From Epichloe hybrida (Eukaryota > Ascomycota > Sordariomycetes > Hypocreales > Clavicipitaceae), in NCBI GenBank assembly GCA_019022495.1, contig JAFEKR010000007.1, positions 2,046,001 through 2,110,000 of the forward strand: a stretch of 64,000 nt of DNA. The letters are read 5' to 3'. This document shows, in pieces, positions 13,198-24,570 of this stretch. Position numbers and translations under genes: made by a program. Each line of letters starts with the position of its first letter. The first letter of the stretch is position 1. The notes below the pieces were generated by a model, which saw only the letters and a list, made by a program, of their open reading frames with translations, did not search any database and was not told where the DNA came from.

Positions 13198-16100
13198 AGT
13201 ACTAGGCATGCCTTAAAAGATAACTATCCTAGTTAGAGGTAGTTAGACTATAACTAGATTTGTACTCTACCTAGCTAAGTAAATTAAAGAAAAATTATCT
13301 ATTAAAATCGCATAAAAGAAAAATTCAGAGTAGCTATTACCACGTATTATAATAACTTTTTATCGCGCTATATCCCTTAATAGGTCCTCTAGAATTATTA
13401 TATTAAATAATACATTTAACTTTTCTAAAATTAATTTTCTATTTGCTACCTTCCTATTTTCTATTGCTAATTTCCTATTATTTAGCAAATTCTTAAGTTT
13501 TATTACACTAACTATTTCTATTTTAATTTAGTTTAAATTTATTCTCTTAGTCTAGTAAACTAGCGAATTTATCTAGCCTTTAGCAAAATCTTAAATTCTA
13601 TTATACTATCTATTCCGTCCTAATTTAGTCTAAATCTATCTTCTTAATCTAGTAAACTAGTAAATTTATCTATCTCTATTACTTTAATTATTAGTAAGGG
13701 TGGAGTTAGAGATACTATTTATCTTTATATTACTGCTATTTTTAATTTATCTAATAATATAGGCAGTGTTTTATTTAGGCTAGATAAGACTAGTATTATT
13801 AGCGCTCCTTATTATAAAACTATTTAGTTCTTTGCTATTTTACTAGGTAGCTTAAGCTTCTTTATTAGCATTAGTAATAGCGCTATTTCCTCCTATAGAT
13901 ATTTATTACCTAATCTTAGTGTTATTTAGCGTTCTTTATCTTATAGGGTGTTAAATCTACCTAAAACTAGTGTTATTAAAAACTAATTCTTCTTACTTAG
14001 TGTTAATAGTAAGCCTATCTTACCTTGCGGTTACCTATTACCTAAAATTAGTATTACCTAAGCTAGTGTTACTAGAGTTAGCGTTACTAGAGTTAGCATT
14101 ACTAGAGTTAGCATTACTAAAGCTACTCTTGCCTTCCTAGTATATTCTTTATATCTTTTTTGCTCCTCTATTAGCTTATTAATAGTTACTACCTAATCCT
14201 ATATCTTTCTTAATATCTCTATTACTATATTAGCTAAAGCTATAATCTTTGCCTTATACTTATCCTTTTAAACCATGCTTTATTTTAAAGTATTAATCCA
14301 TTTATTAAATTTAATTAGTGTCTTACCTATATTAAGTTTAGTAATTCTCTCTTTCTAGTTTTTTAATATATCTAATATCTTTAAAAACTTATCTTAGATT
14401 ACTATTACCTCCTTTTATATTAAAGCTATTAGTTAGTAAACTTCTTTTACTAAATCCTTTACTATTATATATGCTTTATTTACCTATCTTCTAGTGTCTT
14501 TAAATCCTTTCTTTACCTAGTTAACTTAATTAACTAGGTTATTAATCTTACTTTACTTATATTATTTACTCCTTTCCTTATCCTTCTATAATTCTAATGA
14601 TTTCTATGTTAACTCCTTCTCTATACTAATATAGAGTAGGTTTGCTTATCTAATGCTAGCTAAGGCGCCTGTAATTATAGTATTTACCACGCTATATTTA
14701 TTAGCAAAATAAAGAGCTAAAAGATTCGCTTATAGTAGCAGAGATAACATACTATTATATATAGCTATTTACTATTTACATTTAACTATCACGCTATTAT
14801 AGAAAGCCACTACTACTATTTTTACCTAGCCCTTTGCTTTTCTTATTACTTTATATTCTATTAGATTAATAGTAATCTAATATATAGGCTTTCTTACCTA
14901 TCTTACTATAGCTTATTTTATAATTAATATAGCCTTTTATTCTTTAAATATAGCGAAGATCTATATAATTACGTTTTACTATAACGTAAAATGCATATCC
15001 TTTAAGTTAACTTCTAATCTATTAAACACTATTATAGTGCCTTTAAGGGCAAATTTATATACGTAAGCCTATATTACGTATTTAATATCCTAATTACTAT
15101 TCTTATAACCTAATTTAGTGTGTTTAAACTTACTAAAACTAACTCCTTTAATGCTCTTTTCTTTATATTTTATATTAAATTCTTCTATTACTCTTTTACG
15201 CGCTACTACACTAATATTAGGCATTAGCTTTTAAGCGTTAGTTCTAGATCTAGGCTTCCTAAATCTAAGGAATAATAGCTTAAAATTAAGGTCTATAATT
15301 TATTTATAAACCTATAATAGTCTAATAATATACTTAGCAGGTATTTTGCTAATATTATTATCTATCTTACTTTCTACATCCTTATATTTACCTTTAGCGC
15401 CCTTAGCTTTAGTTTTCTTATTGCTTTTAGGTTTAGACTCTAGTTTAGGACTATCCTTAGTAAGGTTAAATCTAACCTTATTACTATTATTTTTGTTTAA
15501 TTTATTAGTAAAATCCTTATCCTTCTAAGTTACTTCTGTCTTCTTTAGTTACTCTTATCTTATAACTCTTACGTAATTATCCGTAATTAAATCTTCTATT
15601 ACTTATCTGCGTTTTTACTACTCTATATCTAAATCTAACTCTATACTTATAAAGTTATTATTATTATTATTACCTTACTCCTTAGTGTTAACTATATCTT
15701 AAATAGCCTTTACTATATTAACGTTTTTATTATATCCCTTTATTAATTATAATAGTATATCTAATTTATCCTATCTTATTCTTAGTTTATCTAAATACTA
15801 CTACTATTATAACTATATAATTTATTATATAGGATATAAATATATCTTTAGCTAATTCTAATGTTTTACTTAACTTAAATAGCGTTTAAAGAACTTCTTC
15901 TCTTTATAATAAGTTATAGTTCCTAGTTTCACTAAAAGCTTATCTATTTACCTAATATATTTAGCTCTTTCCCTATTAGTAGTGAATTACTACTATGCTA
16001 AATTAGTGACTATAAGCTAACCTAATAGTTAATTCTATTGTATTAAAGCTAGGATCTAAATGCAAAGGTGTCCTGCCTATATTTGCTTATAAAGTGTTTA
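13198..16100 (-). pseudogene. Gypsy C 3' internal region, product not identified
   Basis: AT-rich sequence between the 3' LTR of Gypsy C and hAT element E1. Minus-strand translation gives Lys-rich text around 15,350-15,530 and moderately coding-like segments at 14,600-16,080, but no motif I recognise. It may be an accessory or C-terminal part of Gypsy C, or a further old insertion. Plus-strand readings here are hydrophobic shadows of the Lys-rich minus-strand text. Confidence 0.35.
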
Positions 16101-16546
16101 ATCACATACAGAGCATTGTTGTATTGTATTGTATTGTATTTTTTAGCCCTTCAATGTATTGTATTGTATTGTATTGCCCTATGTATTGTATTGTGTATTG
16201 TATTGTATTAAAAATACAATACAATACAATACAATACAATACAATACATACAATACAATGTATTGTTAGGGAAAAAAAAAGTGGAGTATTATATAAATTC
16301 ATTATATAGTAGATTTTTTAAGTAATTTAATTATAGTATTCTTATTCTTATATATAATTTAGTTATTTATTTAAAAATCTATAAAGTTTTAGCTTATTTA
16401 TAAAAGTAAGCTTATTATAGATATTATATACCTTAATAAAGTAATTCTTAGTTTAGTTTATAGAATGATTTTTTTTATACTTTTTAAAAGTTCTTTTATC
16501 TTAATATCTTTTTTCTTGGATTTACTATTACTTTTATTATATAAAA

Positions 16547-16622
16547 AAATACAATACAATACAATACAATACAATACAATACAATACAATACAATACAAT
16601 ACAATACAATACAATACAATAT
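16547..16622. repeat. Internal (ACAAT)n microsatellite of E1
   Basis: About 15 near-perfect copies of ACAAT. A shorter block of about seven copies is at 16,908-16,942. Terminal pentamer tracts occur at about 16,120-16,262 (both orientations) and 18,540-18,670. The recurrence at the ends of internal units suggests duplication of the element terminus. Confidence 0.9.
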
Positions 16623-17711
16623 AATGTATTATATGATATTAAGGGTAGTATATATATCTTAAATATATTAGATTTTAAGCGTAATCTAAATATAGTATTC
16701 GTATTTTTTTAAATAATTTAGATATTTATTTAAAATTCTATAAAGTTTTAGCTTATTTAGTAAAGTAAGCTTATTATATATATAGGGTAGCTATATATGG
16801 TTTATTTTTATCTTATCTTATACCTTAATTTATTTACTATATTTAAAAGGTTTTTTGAACTTTATATCTTTTTTATAGGATTTATTAATGATTTTATTAT
16901 ATAAAAAATACAATACAATACAATACAATACAATACAATATAATGTATTATATGATTAAGGGTAGTATATATATCCTAAATATATTAGATTTTAAGGGTA
17001 ATTTAAATATAGTATTCCTATTTTTATAAATAATTTAGAAATTTATTTAAAATTTTATAAAGTTTTAGCTTATTTAGTAAAGTAAGCTTATTATATATTT
17101 AGGGTAGCTAAATATTATATATTAGAATATAGGCTTATACTTTAATTTTTTTTCTATATTATAAAAGTCTTTTCACTATTCTATTATTTTTTACAGATTT
17201 ACTACTAATTTCTATACCTTTTTTAGCTTTTATTATAATAATTACCCTAAAGAAATTATTTAATATTCTTAATTAATAAGATATTAAATCTAAAGAAAAA
17301 TATACTAATATAAGTAAACTTTTTAAAAAATATAATAAAATATTTTATCTTAAATAAAACTTTCCTAGGTTTAAAAGAATTTTTTTTTAGATTTATAATA
17401 TACTTTTTTAACTTTATAGGTTTTTTAAATAAAAGAATAAGTAAAAAGTCTATAAAAAAGTTTCTTAATACTTATCTTAATTAAAAATACTTATTTTAAT
17501 TTAATAACTAGACTTTTTAATAGTTTATATAAATATAATAAAAAGCTTTATAAAAGTCTTAGCTATATATATTTTATATAGTTTTATATAATTTTATATA
17601 ATAAAATTAGCTTTTTTTAAATAAAAGAAAATAGTATTTTAAATATAAAAAAAAATAATTTACTATATATTTATATATAAGATATAATTCTCTTATCATA
17701 AAGAATATGAA

Positions 17712-18110
17712 TAAAAAAGTGAGTCTGAAAAGTGAGTCTTTATAACTATTAGTAATGTATTAATAGCTTTCTTACTTAAATATATAACCTTTACTTAAAG
17801 AGAGGGTTTTTAATAAAAGTGGGTCCATAAGTGGGTCTTTATAACTATTAGTAACTTATCAATAGCTTTCCTACTTAAATATATAACCTTTACTTAAAGA
17901 GAGGGTTTTTAATAAAAGTGGGTCCATAAGTGGGTCTTTATAACTATTAGTAACTTATCAATAGCTTTCTTACTTAAATATATAACCTTTACTTAAAGAG
18001 AGGGTTTTTAATAAAAGTGAGTTTATAAGTGGGTTCTTATAACTATTAGTTACTTATCTATAGCTTTTATGCTTAGATATATAATTTTTACTTAAAAGGG
18101 AATACTAGCT
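17712..18110. repeat. 99-bp tandem repeat in E1
   Basis: About four copies of a 99-bp unit that starts AAAAGTGGGTCCATAAGTGG and ends in GAGAGGGTTTTTAAT. The middle copies are nearly identical and the outer ones diverge. The word AAGTGGGTC also recurs inside E2 near 27,115-27,215. Confidence 0.9.
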
Positions 18111-18134
18111 AATACTAATAGCTATTAAATTTGT

Positions 18135-18440
18135 AAGCTATTATAAGCTATTATAAGCTATTATAAGCTATTATAAGCTATTATAAGCTATTATAAGCTA
18201 TTATAAGCTATTATAAGCTATTATAAGCTATTACAAGCTATTATAAGCTATTATAAGCTATTACAAGCTATTATAAGCTATTATAAGCTATTACAAGCTA
18301 TTATAAGCTATTATAAGCTATTATAAGCTATTATAAGCTATTATAAGCTATTATAAGCTATTATAAACTATTATAAGCTATTATAAGCTATTATAAGCTA
18401 TTATAGGGTATTATAAGCTATTATAGAGTATTATAAGCTA
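18135..18440. repeat. 10-bp array (AAGCTATTAT)n in E1
   Basis: About 30 copies of AAGCTATTAT with few variants. The same decamer occurs in E2, E3 and E4. Confidence 0.92.
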
Positions 18441-18687
18441 TTAAAAGGTATTAAATAAACTATATATACCTTATAATAAAGGAATTTAACTTAAAACTAA
18501 AAAAAAGAAAAAAAAATACAAAACAATACAAATAATACATGTATTGTATTGTATTGTAAAATTTTAGATGTATTGTATTGTGTAATGTATTGTATTGTAT
18601 TGTATTGTCAATATAATACAATACAATACAATACAATACACAATACATCAAATATATTGTATTGTATTGCAATGCTCTGATCACATA

Positions 18688-21600
18688 TGTTAACCTTATT
18701 ATTAAAACAAATAAAATCTAGTATAGCTTCTAGGTTATAGTATAGATTTGCATAATATCTATAAAGCTTATATTTAACTTCTAGTGTGACGTTTTTATGC
18801 TTAACCTGATATTTCTTATAGTTATTATAATTCCGTATTTCCTATAGTAAAATTAATTAGTTTCTTATAGCTTTTAGAAAACTTTATAACCTATGTTATT
18901 ATCTTTAGGCTTAGAGGCTATTAAGCAAAAATAGGACTAAGATAGATTTAACTACGCTTCTATTAGATTTAACTATATGTAAGTAGTAGTGGTATTAGGG
19001 GATAATATAAAGTAAGGGTATAGTAAGCTTCCTCTAGTTAGCATAAAAGAGCAATATATATAAGAGAGTCTAGCCACTTTAATCTATCCTGTTAAATCTA
19101 GCTATTTACTATTAACTTTTTTCTTTTATTATTACTATTCTATAAGCGAATTAAGGCCCTTCTTTGCGTATTCCCTTTGCTAATTAATTAGGTTTTTCTT
19201 AAGGTAGTCTTCCACTATCTTAGCTATATTAATTTGCATTTTGCTTTTAGCTATCTATTAATTATCTTTAGCTATATATCCTTTCTATTTAATAAGGAAT
19301 TTTACTCTTGCTATTTTAGTCTATTTAAAAATCTTAACCTAATAACTATAGATTTATTTAATCTCCTAATAATCCGCTTCCTCTAGATTATTAAATATAA
19401 TTAGCAGTAAAGCTAGTTCTTCCCTATTAAATAAATCCTTTCCTTATACTAGTTTCTATATCTATACTACTAACACTACTAGATAGACTTAAGAGTCTAA
19501 AGGGAAATCTAATTAATATGCTAATAGGTTTACCTTTTCTAGTACCTTATATAGCCTTACTCTCTATAGTAACTATTTTTTCTTAGGCTTACTAGGTAAC
19601 TTATATCCCTTATGTAATTATAGATATACTATATCCCTTATATTAATATTAACTAGTTTATGATAATTATTATACTAAATCTTAGTAAGGGCAGTGGCTA
19701 TTATAATTACTAGCTAGGCCTTGTGCTAGTATAGCTTCCGTAATACTGCCATATTATTTGCGCTAGCCCTAGTGTTAGTTACGTTATTTAAAGAAAGAAA
19801 ATTAATAATGCTTAGAGGGCAAAATCTGTATAATAGCTTATTAGGCGCTTACCCTATGCTTATAGCTATAGTGTTATTTAGTTAATGCTATAGCGCTAGA
19901 AGTAGTAATATTCACGCTATATCTAGGTCTATCACTGTATAATATTAGATTATGATTATTACTATCTAATTCTTCCTTTCCGCTATTCTATTTGTTTAGG
20001 GATAGTATACCATGCCTATAAGAAGTCTAACTCCTACGCGTCTAAATATCTCTTTCTATATATTAGATATAAATTTTAGGTCTCTATTGCTAATAATTTG
20101 CCTTAGTAATCCCTAATCTATAATATATAGCACATAACGGAGTAATTTTACCTAGATTTCTACTAGGTATATAGTATACCCTAGTATTAGAAAAGTCCTT
20201 TTACTAAATAGGTAATTTACTAGGCATAACAAATTATATATTATGTATCCTTCTATTTGCCATATTATATTTATAGCTAATACTTCTAGTATATCTATTA
20301 TAAAGTTAAGTGAAATTATATAAAAAGGTATTGGTTTTAACTATAAAGGTTATAACTCTCCTAGTGGTTTTAAGCGATTAATTACATTCTCCTAACATAC
20401 TACGCAATAAGCTATATAGTTACAAATCTATTAGCTTATTCGTAGGAAATACACTAATTAAAGCTTTACTACTATCCTAGTGATTCTAAAATATTACTAT
20501 TTATTATAAACTAATTATAGTATAGATTTAACCTTTGTTATTAGAATGTAAAGATAGAAAAACCTATCTTTACTATAATAGTATAATAAACTGTCCTTAT
20601 GTAAATCCTATCTATATAAGGGAATTTTTAGTCTAATCTAGGTATTCTTTGCTACTTATCTCTCTTAGTACGCTTTTATAGCTATAATAATTTGGCTAAA
20701 CTTTTGGTTAGATTAATACCCTTAGATAATTCTAGCCTTAAGGTTATTATTAATTATCGCAGTTATAATGTATTCCTTAGTGGCGAAATATGCGCTTGTG
20801 TCTAGTTTATTATATTAACTTTTTTACGCTACTTCCCTATAGGTTACCTTTACTAGTAACCTTAAAAGTATATCTAGCACTATATTTAGCACTCCTAGCA
20901 TATACGTTACTTTTAAGTTAAATTATAATAAATAATTCGTAACCTTAGCTAATTTTAGATTAGCCTTATCTAAATCTATTATGAATAAAGAGGTGTGTTT
21001 AATAATGCCTTTTACTAGAGAGTGGTTAGTTAATATATTAACCACTGTGTTATTAGATTAAACCATTTTTTAGAGCTTCCTAACACTCTATATAATTATA
21101 GCTACTTTTGCTTTAGTTAAACCATATTATTTCTTAACACTTAATATTACCCTTAAAAGAAATAGGATTAGCTATATTTAGTTACTCTTAATGTCCCTTC
21201 TAGGGATGCTTTAACTATCCTATTCTTTTTATAATTAGAACGCGTACAAACCAAATCCTTCCTTATAAGTATTAATTTTAAGGAAAAGTAACTTCTTTAG
21301 ATCGTGATACTATAGGGACTGTTTCTTACTTAAGAATGTTTTAATGTCTTTAAAAGCCTTTTTCTCCTCCTTAGTTAGTAAAAACGTCTTTTATTATGTT
21401 AATCTTTTCTATACTAGCTTTAAGATACTAGTGATTTTCTTATCCTTATTATAAAACTCCTTTAATAATGCTGTTTTTCGTTCCTATAATAGTTAGATTT
21501 GTATGTTAAACCACGGGATTCTATTATAGAGAAAACTAGCTATTCTAATAAAAGTTTTAAGACTTAATAAATCGCTTAGAAAAATCATTTTTTAAAAGGC

Positions 21601-22855
21601 TTTAAGTCTATTATTAGTGTTAATAATTCTATTGCTATTTATAACAAAACTAAGTAGTTAAATAGCTAGGTAACTAATAAAGGACTTTTTTATAGCGATT
21701 ATTATCCTATTTTCCTTAAGGATTTTAAGCACGATATTAAGATAGACTAAATGCTCTTTAATATTATCTAAAAATACGATAATATTGTCAATATATACTC
21801 GTATAAAATGTTTGTATTTTCGGAATAATTTATCTATGAATCATTAGGCGAAAGCAGGGGAATTCTTATATCCCATTAAAGCCACATTTAATGCCTTAAG
21901 GCCTTGATTTAATATAACCACTATACGTGCCTAGTGGTCTCTCCTAACTAGTAGCTAGTGGAAAAATCCTATTCTATTAAATAAAGAATAAACCTCCTTA
22001 CTATAGGTGTTATCTATAATGTTACTTTAGTCTAGTAAAGGGTATATATCTAGCATTACTACGTTATTAAGTGGTCTTATATTAATTATAACTTTTCCTT
22101 TCCTTTTCTAACTAGTTTCTCACTAGACTATAAACACTAGATACGCTATAGCTACTAGCTTATCTAAGTATATTATCTTCCCTTTTAGGTAAAGTTTATT
22201 ATATACTTCATTAAGTTTACTTATATCTTAGCTACCTAATCTATAAGGTCTAATTAGCTTTATTTAATATTACTACCTATTAATAAGATTAATCCTTATT
22301 TTCTTATCCTTAGGCATAGGAATAATACCTTTATCCTAATAGATATTATATTTATTAGAAAGCTAGATAAATTTATTCGCGGCCTTATAGTTAATATTAG
22401 TAATTTATACTCTAAATTTATTAGTAGTATATAAAATCTCTTCTAGATATAAAATCCTATATAATAGCACTCCTATATTAACTTTTTTTAGGTTAAGCTT
22501 ATCCTTTTCCTTATTAGATTTATTACTATCCTTATCCCTATTTTCTATCTTCTCTATAATGTCTTTGCTAAAATAAGCATAATACGCAAAAGGGTTATTA
22601 ATCACGTGGTTAGCATTAACTTCGCTAGCTGCCATTAGCTATATAACCTTTTTATGCTTATAGATTATAATAGTTTTATTAGTTAGGTTATAGGCAATTA
22701 TTTACCTTTAGCTAGTGTTACTAAACAAAGCATTAGGAAAATATTCTAAACATAACTACGCATAATACACACTTATTTCCTAATTTCTTTATGCTACTTT
22801 CTAACTAACTAGTACATATGCTAATGCTTTTAGCGGAATTAACACTATTTACGTA
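18688..22855 (-). pseudogene. Gypsy C pol: reverse transcriptase, RNase H, integrase
   Basis: The minus-strand reading gives a Ty3/Gypsy pol of the fungal type with the block ALNVALMGYKNSPAFA followed by FIDKLFRKYKHFIRVYIDN at about 21,770-21,900; the YIDD box has become YIDN. Upstream of it is NIIDNTYSKEVYS text near 22,000-22,070. Downstream, KKSFISYLAI and FIRIASFLYNRIPWF (about 21,480-21,700) match the end of RT. RNase H and integrase-like text, heavily stop-ridden, continue to about 18,700. A short open stretch at 22,405-22,635 is the polar segment before RT. E1 and E2 interrupt the element on the left and right. It is inactive in its present form. Confidence 0.8.
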
Positions 22856-22984
22856 GTAACTACCAGAGCTTTGTACTACACTACACTACATACTACACTA
22901 CATTACATACTACACTACAAGGAGATTTTTCTACTACATGTAGTATTTGTAGTATTTTGTAGTATTTGTAGTATTTTGTTATAT

Positions 22985-23205
22985 TTAGTAATATAATAGC
23001 TTATAATAGCTTATAATAGCTTATAATAGCTTATAATAGCTTATAATAGCTTATAATAGCTTATAATAGCTTATAATAGCTTATAATAGCTTATACTAGC
23101 TTATACTAGCTAATAATAGCTTATAATAGCTTATAATAGCTTATACTAGCTTATACTAGCTAATAATAGCTTATAATAGCTTATACTAGCTAATAATACT
23201 TTATA
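22985..23205. repeat. 10-bp array (ATAATAGCTT)n in E2
   Basis: About 22 copies of a decamer that is the reverse complement of the AAGCTATTAT unit in E1 and E3. Variants read ATACTAGCTT or CTAATAATAG. It lies next to the left terminus. Confidence 0.92.
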
Positions 23206-23224
23206 ATATTATAAGTGTTAAAGT

Positions 23225-23395
23225 TTAATAAAAATAAAATAGTAAATAAATAACTTAAATATAAATATAAGTAAGTATAAGGAAATTACTATAGAAAAAG
23301 CTATAGTTTTTAATAACTTAGTATTTTAAGGTTTTTAAAAATATTAAAAATATAAAAATGTTTTCTCTTTTATATTTTTAAAAATAATAATAAAA
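23225..23395. repeat. Shared core segment of E2
   Basis: Non-tandem AT-rich sequence containing CTATAGTTTTTAATAACTTA and AAAATGTTTTCTC. The reverse complement is found at about 36,415-36,560 in E3 and 40,765-40,900 in E4. In all three elements it sits between a 9-bp array and a 10-bp array. Confidence 0.8.
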
Positions 23396-23400
23396 GTAAA

Positions 23401-23809
23401 ATAATAGTAATAATAGTAATAATAGTAATAATAGTAATAATAGTAATAATAGTAATAATAGTAATAATAGTAATAATAGTAATAATAGTAATAATAGTAA
23501 TAATAGTAATAATAGTAATAATAGTAATAATAGTAATAATAGTAATAATAGTAATAATAGTAATAATAGTAATAATAGTAATAATAGTAATAATAGTAAT
23601 AATAGTAATAATAGTAATAATAGTAATAATAGTAATAATAGTAATAATAGTAATAATAGTAATAATAGTAATAATAGTAATAATAGTAATAATAGTAATA
23701 ATAGTAATAATAGTAATAATAGTAATAATAGTAATAATAGTAATAATAGTAATAATAGTAATAATAGTAATAATAGTAATAATAGTAATAATAGTAATAA
23801 TAGTAATAA
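23401..23809. repeat. 9-bp array (AATAATAGT)n in E2
   Basis: About 45 uninterrupted, essentially perfect copies of AATAATAGT. It lies just 3' of the transposase stop codon. The reverse-complement array (ATTACTATT)n is in E4. Confidence 0.95.
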
Positions 23810-23871
23810 TGTTTAAAAAAGTATATTAGGGGAAAACTAGACTAAACTAGGAAAAAACCCCTATTATACAC

Positions 23872-24533
23872 TTATTCTGAGTTAGAATAAATATCTTCTG
23901 AAGATTCATTAGAAGAATCTTTAGAGATATTCTCAGAGGAATGTTGAGATTCCTCTGATAGAGAGCTAAAGTAATCATAAAGCTCTGAATATTGCTTAAC
24001 CATAATATTATCCTCCTTTTGCCAATTCTTTAAAAGAATTAATTCCTTAATAGTAGAATGCTTTAAGGAAGTTCTTCTTTTTGTAATAATATTCCCTCCA
24101 GTATTAAAAGCACTTTCAATAGCACCAGAAGTAGCAGGAATAGCTAGATACTTTCTAGCAATTATACTTAAAATAGGGAAAGATTTAAGGTTATCTTCCC
24201 ACCATTTAAAGATATCTTCCTATAATAATGTTAGTAAATTAATAGAATATTAGGGAAGTCTAGCTTACCTTATCTTCTTTAGCTTCTAGCTTAGTAAAGG
24301 TAGAGATTTCGTTTTTTCTAGTTTTTTGAATCGATTTGTCTCTCTCATTCATAAATAAACCTTTATATAGCTTAGAAGCTAGTTTAGGCCTTGGATTATT
24401 AAAAGTCCTAGGCTGACTAGGCCCTCCAATTTCCACTTGAAATCGGGTATTTTCTAACTCTGAATTTTCAGAGCCTAGGCTTTGATTAGCCTGATTCTCT
24501 TTATAGGTAGGTAAAATCCTAGTAAATCTATTA

Positions 24534-24570
<37 letters not shown>

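Larger units (their letters stand above)
16109..18679. mobile_element. E1, non-autonomous hAT-type element
   Basis: 2,571 bp with an exact 8-bp TSD, ATCACATA, at 16,101-16,108 and 18,680-18,687. Ends are inverted: CAGAGCATTG on the left and CAATGCTCTG on the right. The 8-bp TSD and CAGAG ends fit hAT elements. Both ends run straight into arrays of the pentamer ATTGT/ACAAT. Inside are two or three diverged units of about 315-360 bp (16,300-17,130), each sharing the word AGTTTTAGCTTATTTA and two ending in an ACAAT array. A 99-bp tandem repeat and a 10-bp array follow. No transposase was found. Confidence 0.88.

Noticed and set aside
15346..15528. 60-codon Leu-rich ORF on the plus strand
   Set aside because: It is the complement of Lys/Asn-rich minus-strand element text. 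The hydrophobic composition is a strand shadow.
16094..16309. Overlapping ORFs on both strands (also 16,465-16,662 and 18,460-18,684)
   Set aside because: They translate the ATTGT/ACAAT pentamer arrays into repeated Tyr-Cys-Ile-Val or Asn-Thr-Ile-Gln text. Low-complexity artefacts.
23401..23809. CRISPR-like regular repeats
   Set aside because: The 9- and 10-bp arrays have no spacers, and the genome is fungal (introns, RIP, COG5). They are simple tandem repeats.
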